NCBI GenBank assembly: GCA_020248865.1
Contig: JADCGS010000029.1
Coordinates: forward strand, 1 to 41,553
Length of the DNA: 41,553 nt
DNA from: Burkholderiales bacterium
Lineage (GTDB): Bacteria; Pseudomonadota; Gammaproteobacteria; Burkholderiales; Burkholderiaceae_F
Direction of reading: 5' to 3'
Shown here: positions 35,428 through 41,553 of the stretch, one piece after another
Layout of the letters: every line of letters starts with the position of its first letter
Numbering within the stretch: the first letter of the stretch is position 1
Position numbers and translations under genes: made by a program
Notes under the pieces: model-generated
What the model was told of the DNA's origin: nothing
Databases searched by the model: none
What the model saw: only the letters and a program-made list of their open reading frames with translations

Positions 35428-35457
35428 CGAATTGGTGCCTCACGGCCCTCCAATTCG
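35428..35457. repeat. Inverted repeat upstream of chemoreceptor
   Basis: CGAATTGG and CCAATTCG are perfect 8-base arms with a 14-base loop, about 94 bases before the chemoreceptor start. The AT-rich core is unusual in this GC-rich DNA and suits a regulator site. No T-run; the rest of 35283-35550 shows no gene and no good sigma-28 promoter. Confidence 0.5.
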
Positions 35458-35550
35458 CGGAATGAGGAGTTTCCCGAAGGCGAAATACTCGGCACCGTGC
35501 AACGCAACGTTCAATGCGCCCCCATCGCGGGGTGCCGGGGAGAAAGAAGA

Positions 35551-37287
35551 ATGCAGGCCAGAACCTCCAGGTTGTCCACCGCTGCCCAGTTGGGCCTCGG
35601 TTTCGCGGTCGTCGTCGCATTCCTGATCGCGCTCGGCGCGGCCAGCGCCTGGGGTCTGGCGCGTATGAGTGCGCTCTCCAAGACGGTGTACGACGACCGC
35701 GTCGTGCCCCTGGGCCAGCTGTCGGAGGTCACCCGAGTCATGTTGCGCAACCGCGTGCTGCTGCTGGACATGTTCGAAAAGCCCTCCGCCGATAACGTCG
35801 CCAAGCGCAGCGCCGAGGTCGACAAGAACTTTGCGCTGGGCGCACAGCAATGGAAGGCCTTTCTCGCGACTTCGATGACGGCCGAGGAAACCACGCTCGC
35901 GGGCAAGTTCGACAAGGGGTTCGACGCCTACAACGGACAGGGACTGGCGCCGGCAGTGGCGGCGATGCGGGCCGGCCGGATCGACGAGGCGCGCAGCATC
36001 TATCGCGACAAGGTCAGCCCGCTCGCCCCCGCAGCCACCGAAGCCCTGGAGCAACTGGTCGAACTGCAGGTGCGCGTAGCCGCCGAGGCGAACGCGCAGG
36101 GCGAGGCGCTCAGCCACCGACTGAATCTGGTGATCGTCGGACTGGCGATTGCCGCGGCTCTCATCGCCACGGCGATCGCCGTGCTCCTGACGCGCGGCCT
36201 GGTGCGCAAGCTCGGCGCGGAACCGGCGGATCTTGCCGCGGTTGCCGAACGCATCGCGCAGGGGGACTTGTCGAAGCTCGACGCGCCCCCGGCGATCGCG
36301 GGCAGCGTGATGGCCTCCATGCAGACGATGCACAGCGCGCTGACGCGTCTGGTCACCGAGGTACGGGCAGGGATCGACTCGGTGGCTACGGCCTCGGCGC
36401 AGATCGCCGCCGGCAATCAGGATCTGTCGAGCCGCACCGAACAGCAGGCCAGCAGCCTGCAAGAAACCGCCGCCAGCATGGAACAGATGACCGCCGCGGT
36501 GCGCACCAACGCCGATTCGGCCCGCCAGGCCGATGGCCTCGCACGAGGCGCCTCCGAGGTCGCCGGCCGCGGCGGCACCGCCGTAAGCGAAGTGGTCTCG
36601 ACGATGGGCGAGATTCAGGCTGCCAGCCGCCGGATCGAGGAAATCATCAGCGTCATCGACGGCATCGCCTTCCAGACCAATATCCTCGCGCTCAACGCGG
36701 CGGTCGAAGCAGCGCGCGCCGGCGAGCAGGGCCGCGGGTTTGCCGTGGTCGCCGGCGAAGTGCGCAACCTGGCGCAGCGCAGCGCACAGGCGGCCAAGGA
36801 GATCAAGTCGCTGATCTCCGACAGCGTGCAGAAGATCGACAATGGCTCCGCCCGGGTTCAGGTAGCCGGCCAGACCATCGACGATGTGGTGCAGCAGGTC
36901 AATCGCGTCTCGCGCCTGATTGGCGAGATCACCGCCTCGACCGCCGAGCAGTCGAGCGGCATCACGCAAGTCAGCGAAGCGGTGACGCAACTGGATCAGG
37001 TCACGCAGCAAAACGCGGCGCTGGTGGAACAGGGCGCGGCCGCCGCCGCGTCCTTACGCGAGCAGGCCGACAAGCTCGCGCGTGCCATCGCGGTGTTCCG
37101 CCTGAGCCAGGATCAGGCAGCGGCCGCCATCGCCTCGGCCCAGCACAGCAGCAAGGCCATTGCGCCAAAGCGGCCGGTCGAGCGCAAGGCGCCGCGGACG
37201 GCGATGCCCGCCCAGCCGCAGGCGCCGGCCACCGCCCCGGCCGCGCGCGACCGGGCATCGGCCGGCGAGGACTGGAAGGAGTTCTAG
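35551..37287 (+). CDS. Methyl-accepting chemotaxis protein (4HB/Tar-type)
   Basis: A 578-residue transmembrane chemoreceptor. TM1 spans about 12-33, a four-helix-bundle-like periplasmic domain about 34-188, TM2 about 189-212, then HAMP. The cytoplasmic hairpin has methylation-helix sequence ([18 protein letters not shown]) and the conserved tip [19 protein letters not shown] with [20 protein letters not shown]. The last residues EDWKEF form an NWETF-like pentapeptide for CheR/CheB tethering. ATG at 35551 was chosen over an upstream in-frame ATG because it directly precedes the TM1 signal anchor and follows a GGGGAGA. The ligand is unknown; no che genes are nearby. Confidence 0.93.
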   Translation: MQARTSRLSTAAQLGLGFAVVVAFLIALGAASAWGLARMSALSKTVYDDRVVPLGQLSEVTRVMLRNRVLLLDMFEKPSADNVAKRSAEVDKNFALGAQQWKAFLATSMTAEETTLAGKFDKGFDAYNGQGLAPAVAAMRAGRIDEARSIYRDKVSPLAPAATEALEQLVELQVRVAAEANAQGEALSHRLNLVIVGLAIAAALIATAIAVLLTRGLVRKLGAEPADLAAVAERIAQGDLSKLDAPPAIAGSVMASMQTMHSALTRLVTEVRAGIDSVATASAQIAAGNQDLSSRTEQQASSLQETAASMEQMTAAVRTNADSARQADGLARGASEVAGRGGTAVSEVVSTMGEIQAASRRIEEIISVIDGIAFQTNILALNAAVEAARAGEQGRGFAVVAGEVRNLAQRSAQAAKEIKSLISDSVQKIDNGSARVQVAGQTIDDVVQQVNRVSRLIGEITASTAEQSSGITQVSEAVTQLDQVTQQNAALVEQGAAAAASLREQADKLARAIAVFRLSQDQAAAAIASAQHSSKAIAPKRPVERKAPRTAMPAQPQAPATAPAARDRASAGEDWKEF

Positions 37288-37674
37288 CCCGGATGCTTCA
37301 TGGGGTCGCCGCAGGGCATTGCCATTTTCGCTCTGCGGGCGGGCGCAAGAGCGCGCGCTGGGCCGAAGCCGTTTCGGTCGGTCGAGGCGAAGCGGGTTGG
37401 CGCGACGCCGGCGCGGCCATCCGGGCTGAATCGGTCGCCAACACCTGCCGGCATCGGCATGCGGTACACGGCCGATCTCGAACCCAAGGAACATGACGGT
37501 CGAGCGCCTGCACCACCGGGAGCACTACGACAGCGACGGGATTGGAGCGGATCGGCGGCCTCGATGCCGGAGCAACGCGGCCACGAGCATTCGCCGTCTT
37601 TGGAAGTGGCGCTCCCGATCGCCGCCTCGCTGGACGCGAGGGTCGGCGACAACTTCAGCCTGCAAGACAACCGA
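37288..37674. other. 387-base gap between convergent chemoreceptor and epimerase genes
   Basis: I see no gene with recognisable family content, no tRNA and no T-tailed terminator. Open frames exist on both strands but have low-complexity, arginine-rich translations typical of shadows in GC-rich DNA. A small inverted pair (CGCTCT/AGAGCG near 37329-37353) is too weak to call. Confidence 0.5.
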
Positions 37675-38667
37675 TCACCGAGGCTGCGCTGGCCCGCCGT
37701 AGTACTCGCGGTACCACCCCACCAACCGCGGCAGACCAACCTCGATCGACGTCGACGGCGCCCATTGGAATTCGCGCCGCAGGTCCGCGGTGTCGGCAAA
37801 CGTCGCCTTCACGTCACCGGCCTGCAAGGGCATGAGCTTCATTTCGGGCTGGCGCCCGAGCGCCTGCCCCAGCACCTCGATGAAGCGCAGCAGCGGCTCG
37901 GCGCGGTGGTTGCCGATGTTGTAGACCTTGTGGCACACGCCGTCCGCGTCACCTGCCGGTGGACGGTCATGCACGCGCAGCACGCCCTCGACGATGTCGT
38001 CGATGTAGGTGAAGTCGCGCTGCATATCGCCGTGGTTGTAGACCTCGATCGGCTCACCCGCCAGGATCGCCCGCGTGAACCGGATGGCCGCCATGTCCGG
38101 CCGGCCCCACGGGCCGTAGACCGTGAACAAGCGCAGGCCCGTGGCCGGCAAGCCGAACTGCGTCGCGTACACGTAGGCCATCAACTCGTTGGCGCGCTTG
38201 GTTGCCGCATAGAGGCTGACCGGCCGGTCCACCGGATCGGTGGTCGCGAAGGGCAGCTTGGTGTTGGCACCGTAGACGCTGCTCGACGAGGCATAGACCA
38301 GGTGACGCACCTGCTGCGCCCGTGCACCCTCCAGCACCGTCACCATGCCGGCCAGGTTGCTGTCCACGTAGGCATGCGGATGCGTGAGCGAGTAGCGCAC
38401 CCCGGCCTGCGCAGCCAGATGCACGATGCTGTCGAAGCGGTGGCGCGCGAACACGCCCTGCATCGCCGCCCGGTCGGCCAGGTCGACCCGCTCAAACGAG
38501 AAGCCCGCATGGGGCTGCAGGCGCGCCAGCCGGTCCTGCTTCAGGCGCGGGTCGTAGTAGTCGTTGAGGTTGTCCAGGCCGACCACCGCGGCGCCGCGCT
38601 CCAGCAGCCGCAGGGCCACGAACGAGCCGATGAAGCCCGCAGCGCCGGTGACCAGGACGGCGCCCAC
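37675..38667 (-). CDS. UDP-glucuronate 4-epimerase-like NAD-dependent epimerase
   Basis: A 330-residue extended SDR. TGAAGFIG lies at 7-14, HLAAQAGVRYSL is the UDP-glucuronate epimerase-type block, and the catalytic Y153-xxx-K157 (SLYAATK) is intact. VYGPWGRPDMA is highly characteristic of UDP-glucuronate 4-epimerases. It would convert UDP-glucuronate to UDP-galacturonate for envelope polysaccharide. The start is GTG at 38667, four bases after the ugd stop, so it is almost surely cotranscribed with ugd, which makes its substrate. Confidence 0.93.
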   Translation of the reverse strand: MGAVLVTGAAGFIGSFVALRLLERGAAVVGLDNLNDYYDPRLKQDRLARLQPHAGFSFERVDLADRAAMQGVFARHRFDSIVHLAAQAGVRYSLTHPHAYVDSNLAGMVTVLEGARAQQVRHLVYASSSSVYGANTKLPFATTDPVDRPVSLYAATKRANELMAYVYATQFGLPATGLRLFTVYGPWGRPDMAAIRFTRAILAGEPIEVYNHGDMQRDFTYIDDIVEGVLRVHDRPPAGDADGVCHKVYNIGNHRAEPLLRFIEVLGQALGRQPEMKLMPLQAGDVKATFADTADLRREFQWAPSTSIEVGLPRLVGWYREYYGGPAQPR

Positions 38668-38671
38668 GCGA

Positions 38672-40009
38672 TCAGGTCCCCGGCCGGCTGCCGCGGCCGA
38701 TGCCGAAGTAGGCGAGCCCCGCGGCGCGCACGCTGGCCGGGTCGTACAGGTTGCGGCCGTCGAAGATCGCCCGCGCCCTGAGCTGCTGCGCCAGCGCGTT
38801 GAAGTCGGGGCTGCGGAACTCCAGCCACTCGGTCACCACGGCCAGCACATCGGCGCCTTCGAGCGCCTGCTGCGCCGAGGCCGCCAAGCTCAGGCCGGCG
38901 GTGCCCTGCAACAACCGACGTGCGTTGTCCATGGCCACCGGGTCGTAGGCCTGCACCGCAGCGCCGGCGCCGACCAGCGAGTCGATGATCGCCAGGCTCG
39001 AGGCCTCGCGCATGTCGTCCGTGTTGGCCTTGAACGCCAGGCCCCACAGGGCGATGCGCCGGCCGCGCAGATCGCCGCCGAAGAAGTCCCGGATCTTGTC
39101 GGCCAGCAGGCCGCGCTGGCGCCGGTTCACGCGGCTGGCCGCCTGCAGCATCTCGGCCGGTTCCTGCACCTGGCCCGCGGTGTGCATCATGGCGCGCAGA
39201 TCCTTGGGAAAGCAGGAACCGCCGAAGCCGACGCCGGCATACAGGAAGTGCGGGCCGATACGCGGGTCCGAGCCGATGCCGTGGCGCACCTGCTCGATGT
39301 CCACACCGAGCCGGTCCGCCAGATTGGCCATCTCGTTCATGAACGAGATGCGCACCGCCAGCATGCAGTTGGCCGCGTACTTGGTGAACTCGGCCGAGCG
39401 CACGTCCATGACCACCAGCCGGTCGCGGTTGCGGTTGAACGGCGCATACAGCTGCCGCATCAGCTCGGCGGACCGGGCATCGTCCACGCCGACGATGATG
39501 CGGTCGGGCCGCATGAAGTCCTCGACCGCGTAGCCCTCCTTGAGAAACTCCGGGTTCGACGCGGTGGTCACCTGCAGGCTCACCTGCCGGCGCACCAGCT
39601 GTTCGCGCAGCACGGCACGCACCGCATCGCCGGTGCCCACGGGGACCGTGGACTTGACCACCACCAGCGTGTCGCGGGTCACGCGGCGCCCGAGTTCGCG
39701 CGCGCAGGCCAGCACGTGCGACAGATCGGCCGAGCCGTCCTCGCCCGACGGCGTGCCCACCGCGATGAAGACCACGGGCGCATGCGTCACGGCTGCGTCG
39801 TACGAGGTGGAAAAGCGCAGCCGGCCGGCCTGCGCGTTGCGCGCCACCACCTGATCGAGCCCGGGCTCGTGGATGGGTACCTCACCGCGCTGCAGCCTCT
39901 CGATCTTGGCGGCGTCTGCGTCGACGCAAAGCACGTCGTTGCCGACGTCGGCCAGGCAGGCGCCGGTGACCAGCCCCACGTACCCGCTTCCGATCACGCT
40001 GATCTTCAT
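38672..40009 (-). CDS. ugd: UDP-glucose 6-dehydrogenase
   Basis: Ugd (445 aa) oxidises UDP-glucose to UDP-glucuronate with two NAD+. The N-terminal Rossmann motif GSGYVGLVTGACLADVG, central KSTVPVGTGD and catalytic cysteine C266 (GVGFGGSCFPKDL) are intact, as are the C-terminal GLAFKANTDDMREASS residues. GDP-mannose dehydrogenase is the main alternative, but the epimerase partner downstream favours UDP-glucose. A PilZ gene lies 146 bases upstream on the same strand. Confidence 0.96.
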   Translation of the reverse strand: MKISVIGSGYVGLVTGACLADVGNDVLCVDADAAKIERLQRGEVPIHEPGLDQVVARNAQAGRLRFSTSYDAAVTHAPVVFIAVGTPSGEDGSADLSHVLACARELGRRVTRDTLVVVKSTVPVGTGDAVRAVLREQLVRRQVSLQVTTASNPEFLKEGYAVEDFMRPDRIIVGVDDARSAELMRQLYAPFNRNRDRLVVMDVRSAEFTKYAANCMLAVRISFMNEMANLADRLGVDIEQVRHGIGSDPRIGPHFLYAGVGFGGSCFPKDLRAMMHTAGQVQEPAEMLQAASRVNRRQRGLLADKIRDFFGGDLRGRRIALWGLAFKANTDDMREASSLAIIDSLVGAGAAVQAYDPVAMDNARRLLQGTAGLSLAASAQQALEGADVLAVVTEWLEFRSPDFNALAQQLRARAIFDGRNLYDPASVRAAGLAYFGIGRGSRPGT

Positions 40010-40155
40010 TTGCTGCCTGCTTGGTCAAGGCGCCTGCGGAACCTCGAGCAGGAACGCGACGAGCAACCGATGACTCTCACCGGATTATCGCCCGCCAACC
40101 TCGACGGGCCCGCGTGGCGCGGCACCCGGGGCAGCGATCCAGGCTCCGACAGGGA

Positions 40156-40521
40156 TTAGTCCCCGATGGCCTGCGAAGACACATACCGCGCGATGGCAGC
40201 CGACAACTCGGTGGGCAGCGTAGCAAACTTCATCCCCACCGTGAACAGGCCATGCTGGGCGGAAAAGACCGTGTGGGTCACCGCGCCAGACACCTCGATG
40301 CGCCGGGGCTCGCCCTCGATGGCCAGCGCGAACTCAACCCGGCAGGCCAGCCGCGGCGGCAGGTTCCGGTCGCAAGCGAAACCCAGGCCGGACAGGCTGA
40401 TGTCGATCGTCCTTGCGTCGAAGGTGCGTCCGTCCGGCAAGCGGACGGTTGCGGCCGTGCGCAGTACCTTGCGCGGCGCACCTCGCCTTTCGGGGCCCTC
40501 GGTCAGTATCGGACGGTGCAT
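40156..40521 (-). CDS. PilZ-domain protein (c-di-GMP receptor)
   Basis: A 121-residue stand-alone PilZ protein. The c-di-GMP-binding RxxxR (R13-R17, in ERRGAPRK) and D40-x-S42-x-x-G45 (DISLSGLG) motifs are both present, so binding is likely. The fold continues through VEFALAIEG, VSGAVTHTVF and VGMKF. The ATG at 40521 is supported by homologous lengths; the frame stays open upstream through a low-complexity stretch. Position before ugd and the epimerase suggests, but does not prove, control of polysaccharide production or export. Confidence 0.87.
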   Translation of the reverse strand: MHRPILTEGPERRGAPRKVLRTAATVRLPDGRTFDARTIDISLSGLGFACDRNLPPRLACRVEFALAIEGEPRRIEVSGAVTHTVFSAQHGLFTVGMKFATLPTELSAAIARYVSSQAIGD

Positions 40522-40719
40522 CGGGGGTGAACGTGTTGTGGAGGCCGGATTGTAGGTGCTGCCGGCGGCGCACTGGCCACCGCGCAGGGATCTGATCCGG
40601 GCCGGTTGGGGCCGCCCAGCAACCGGCGGCTGCGGACACGCTCGAGGCGACTTGCGCGATCTCGCCGCCTGTCGCTCGCTAGCCCGGCCGGCCCGGCCCG
40701 CCATGCCCTGCCCGCCCCG

Positions 40720-41346
40720 CTAGCCCGGACCGGGCGCGGGCGTGCGATCTTCACGCGCGGACGGACCCTCGGGCCTGGGCAGGCGGCCCAGAAGATGGAA
40801 CTCGTCGTTCGGCCGCAGCGAAAACGCGTTGGCGATGCGGTTACTCATCGCAAAAAAGGCGGCGATGCCGGTGATGTCCCAGGCATCGTCGTCGCCGAAG
40901 CCGTGCCCGCGCAGCGCCTCGAAGTCGGCATCGGCGATGGTGTGCGAGGCAGTCGCGACCTTCATGGCAAAGTCGAGCATGGCGCGCTGACGAGCCGTGA
41001 TCTCGGCCTTGCGGTAATTCACGGCGACCTGGTCGGCCAGGCGTGGATTTCTGGCGCGGACGCGCAATATGGCGCCGTGCGCCACCACGCAGTACAGGCA
41101 GGAGTTGGCGCCACTGGTGGCCACCACGATCATCTCGCGCTCGGCCTTGCTCAGTCCGCCCTCCCTTTCCATCAGCGCATCGTGGTAGGCGAAGAAGGCG
41201 CGGAACTCCTCCGGCCGGCGCGCCAGCGCGAGGAACACGTTGGGCACGAAGCCCGACTTCTCCTGAACGGCCAGGATGCGGGCGCGCACGTCCTCCGGCA
41301 GGTCCGGCAGATCGGGGACGGGATGACGGCTGATCGGCAGGTTCAT
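40720..41346 (-). CDS. AhpD-like peroxidase-related protein (CMD family)
   Basis: A 208-residue carboxymuconolactone-decarboxylase-like protein of the 'uncharacterised peroxidase-related enzyme' group. The redox motif C83-x-x-C86 with H90 (NSCLYCVVAHG) and the upstream EREMIVVATSG helix match the AhpD proton-relay site, so it may reduce peroxides or regenerate a peroxiredoxin. The C-terminus FFAMSNRIANAF is typical. ATG at 41346 follows AAAAGGAG. Right behind this ribosome site begins the 60-bp repeat array; the frame stays open through it, but no homologue start supports using it. Confidence 0.9.
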   Translation of the reverse strand: MNLPISRHPVPDLPDLPEDVRARILAVQEKSGFVPNVFLALARRPEEFRAFFAYHDALMEREGGLSKAEREMIVVATSGANSCLYCVVAHGAILRVRARNPRLADQVAVNYRKAEITARQRAMLDFAMKVATASHTIADADFEALRGHGFGDDDAWDITGIAAFFAMSNRIANAFSLRPNDEFHLLGRLPRPEGPSAREDRTPAPGPG

Positions 41347-41357
41347 TGGACTCCTTT

Positions 41358-41553
41358 TGCGCGCTGCGCGCCCGGGGATTCGCCCTTGGGACGGCCCGGC
41401 GGGCTGATCGGACAACCTGCGCGCTGCGCGCCCAGGGATTCGCCCTTGGGACGGCCCGGCGGGCTGATCGGACAACCTGCGCGCTGCGCGCCCAGGGATT
41501 CGCCCTTGGGACGGCCCGGCGGGCTGATCGGACAACCTGCGCGCTGCGCGCAC
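41358..41553. repeat. 60-bp tandem repeat array, running off the window
   Basis: Units at 41358-41417, 41418-41477 and 41478-41537 are identical except for one base in the first (CCCGGGG versus CCCAGGG), followed by a partial fourth. Each unit has a GCGCGCTGCGCGC palindrome and a CCCAGGG/CCCTTGGG hairpin. The period is divisible by three, so a leftward 20-residue repeat could be read, but the array lies upstream of the ribosome site of the AhpD-like gene. The right end is not in the window. Confidence 0.97.

Noticed and set aside
33018..35507. 829-residue open frame on the minus strand opposite maf and rng
   Set aside because: Its translation is His/Arg/Gln-rich low complexity, a shadow of the well-supported plus-strand genes in GC-rich DNA.
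35283..35550. Sigma-28 (flagellar) promoter for the chemoreceptor
   Set aside because: TGAG and GCGAAATA are present but at the wrong spacing and with poor match to TAAA-N15-GCCGATAA.
37288..37674. Hidden gene or IS remnant between chemoreceptor and epimerase
   Set aside because: Frames on both strands look random; no recognisable domain, inverted ends or start sites.
41358..41553. CRISPR array or N-terminal extension of the AhpD-like protein
   Set aside because: Units are contiguous and identical with no unique spacers; the ribosome site and family start lie downstream of the array.

Overview
The window is GC-rich (roughly 70%) chromosomal DNA of a betaproteobacterium, most likely in or near Burkholderiales. 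The main evidence is the housekeeping block yebC-purD-(peptidase)-hemF-nadD-rsfS-rlmH-maf-rng, whose order and sequences are typical of that group. GreB, ETF-QO, DUF6152/DUF6644 and the NWETF-like tail on the chemoreceptor agree with this. The genus cannot be fixed from the sequence alone. No rRNA, tRNA or CRISPR array was seen.

Layout. 1-700: the tail of an IS3-type transposase runs into a decayed Rhs gene. 719-7043: an acyltransferase-like membrane protein and a CDF metal exporter, then a leftward acyl-CoA/ketone-body set (SDR, thioesterase, CoA-transferase A and B) divergent from ETF:ubiquinone oxidoreductase. 7347-11834: greB, then transport and redox genes (MFS, quinone oxidoreductase, EamA, SMR). 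11958-15354: a secreted S33-type peptidase overlapping an ABC exporter. 15459-18890: a Ser/Thr kinase, a paralogous pseudokinase and a small TPR-like lipoprotein, resembling a T6SS-accessory module. 19066-20563: a small membrane protein and a Lon-like AAA ATPase preceded by a CIRCE-like heat-shock operator. 20898-22676: a NarL-type regulator with a shortened GAF histidine kinase. 22770-25321: DUF6152, DUF6644 and a HerA-like ATPase. 25492-35282: the housekeeping block. 35551-37287: a chemoreceptor. 37675-40521: a leftward PilZ, UDP-glucose dehydrogenase, UDP-glucuronate epimerase group. 40720-41346: an AhpD-like protein next to a 60-bp tandem repeat that runs off the right edge.

How the genes work together. 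The 2.5-7 kb set could move electrons and CoA during short-chain acyl/ketone-body catabolism. Ugd plus the epimerase would make UDP-glucuronate and UDP-galacturonate for surface polysaccharide, with the upstream PilZ protein as a possible c-di-GMP link. The kinase/pseudokinase/lipoprotein operon looks like an envelope signalling unit. No T6SS core genes are in view.

Most notable: the kinase-pseudokinase-lipoprotein operon, the CIRCE-like element before a Lon-like ATPase, the 60-bp repeat whose unit resembles the 5' end of the neighbouring gene, and an RsfS with an apparent CTG start and a long histone-H1-like tail. Other points are the truncated histidine kinase, the IS-broken Rhs remnant and a recurring heptamer repeat.
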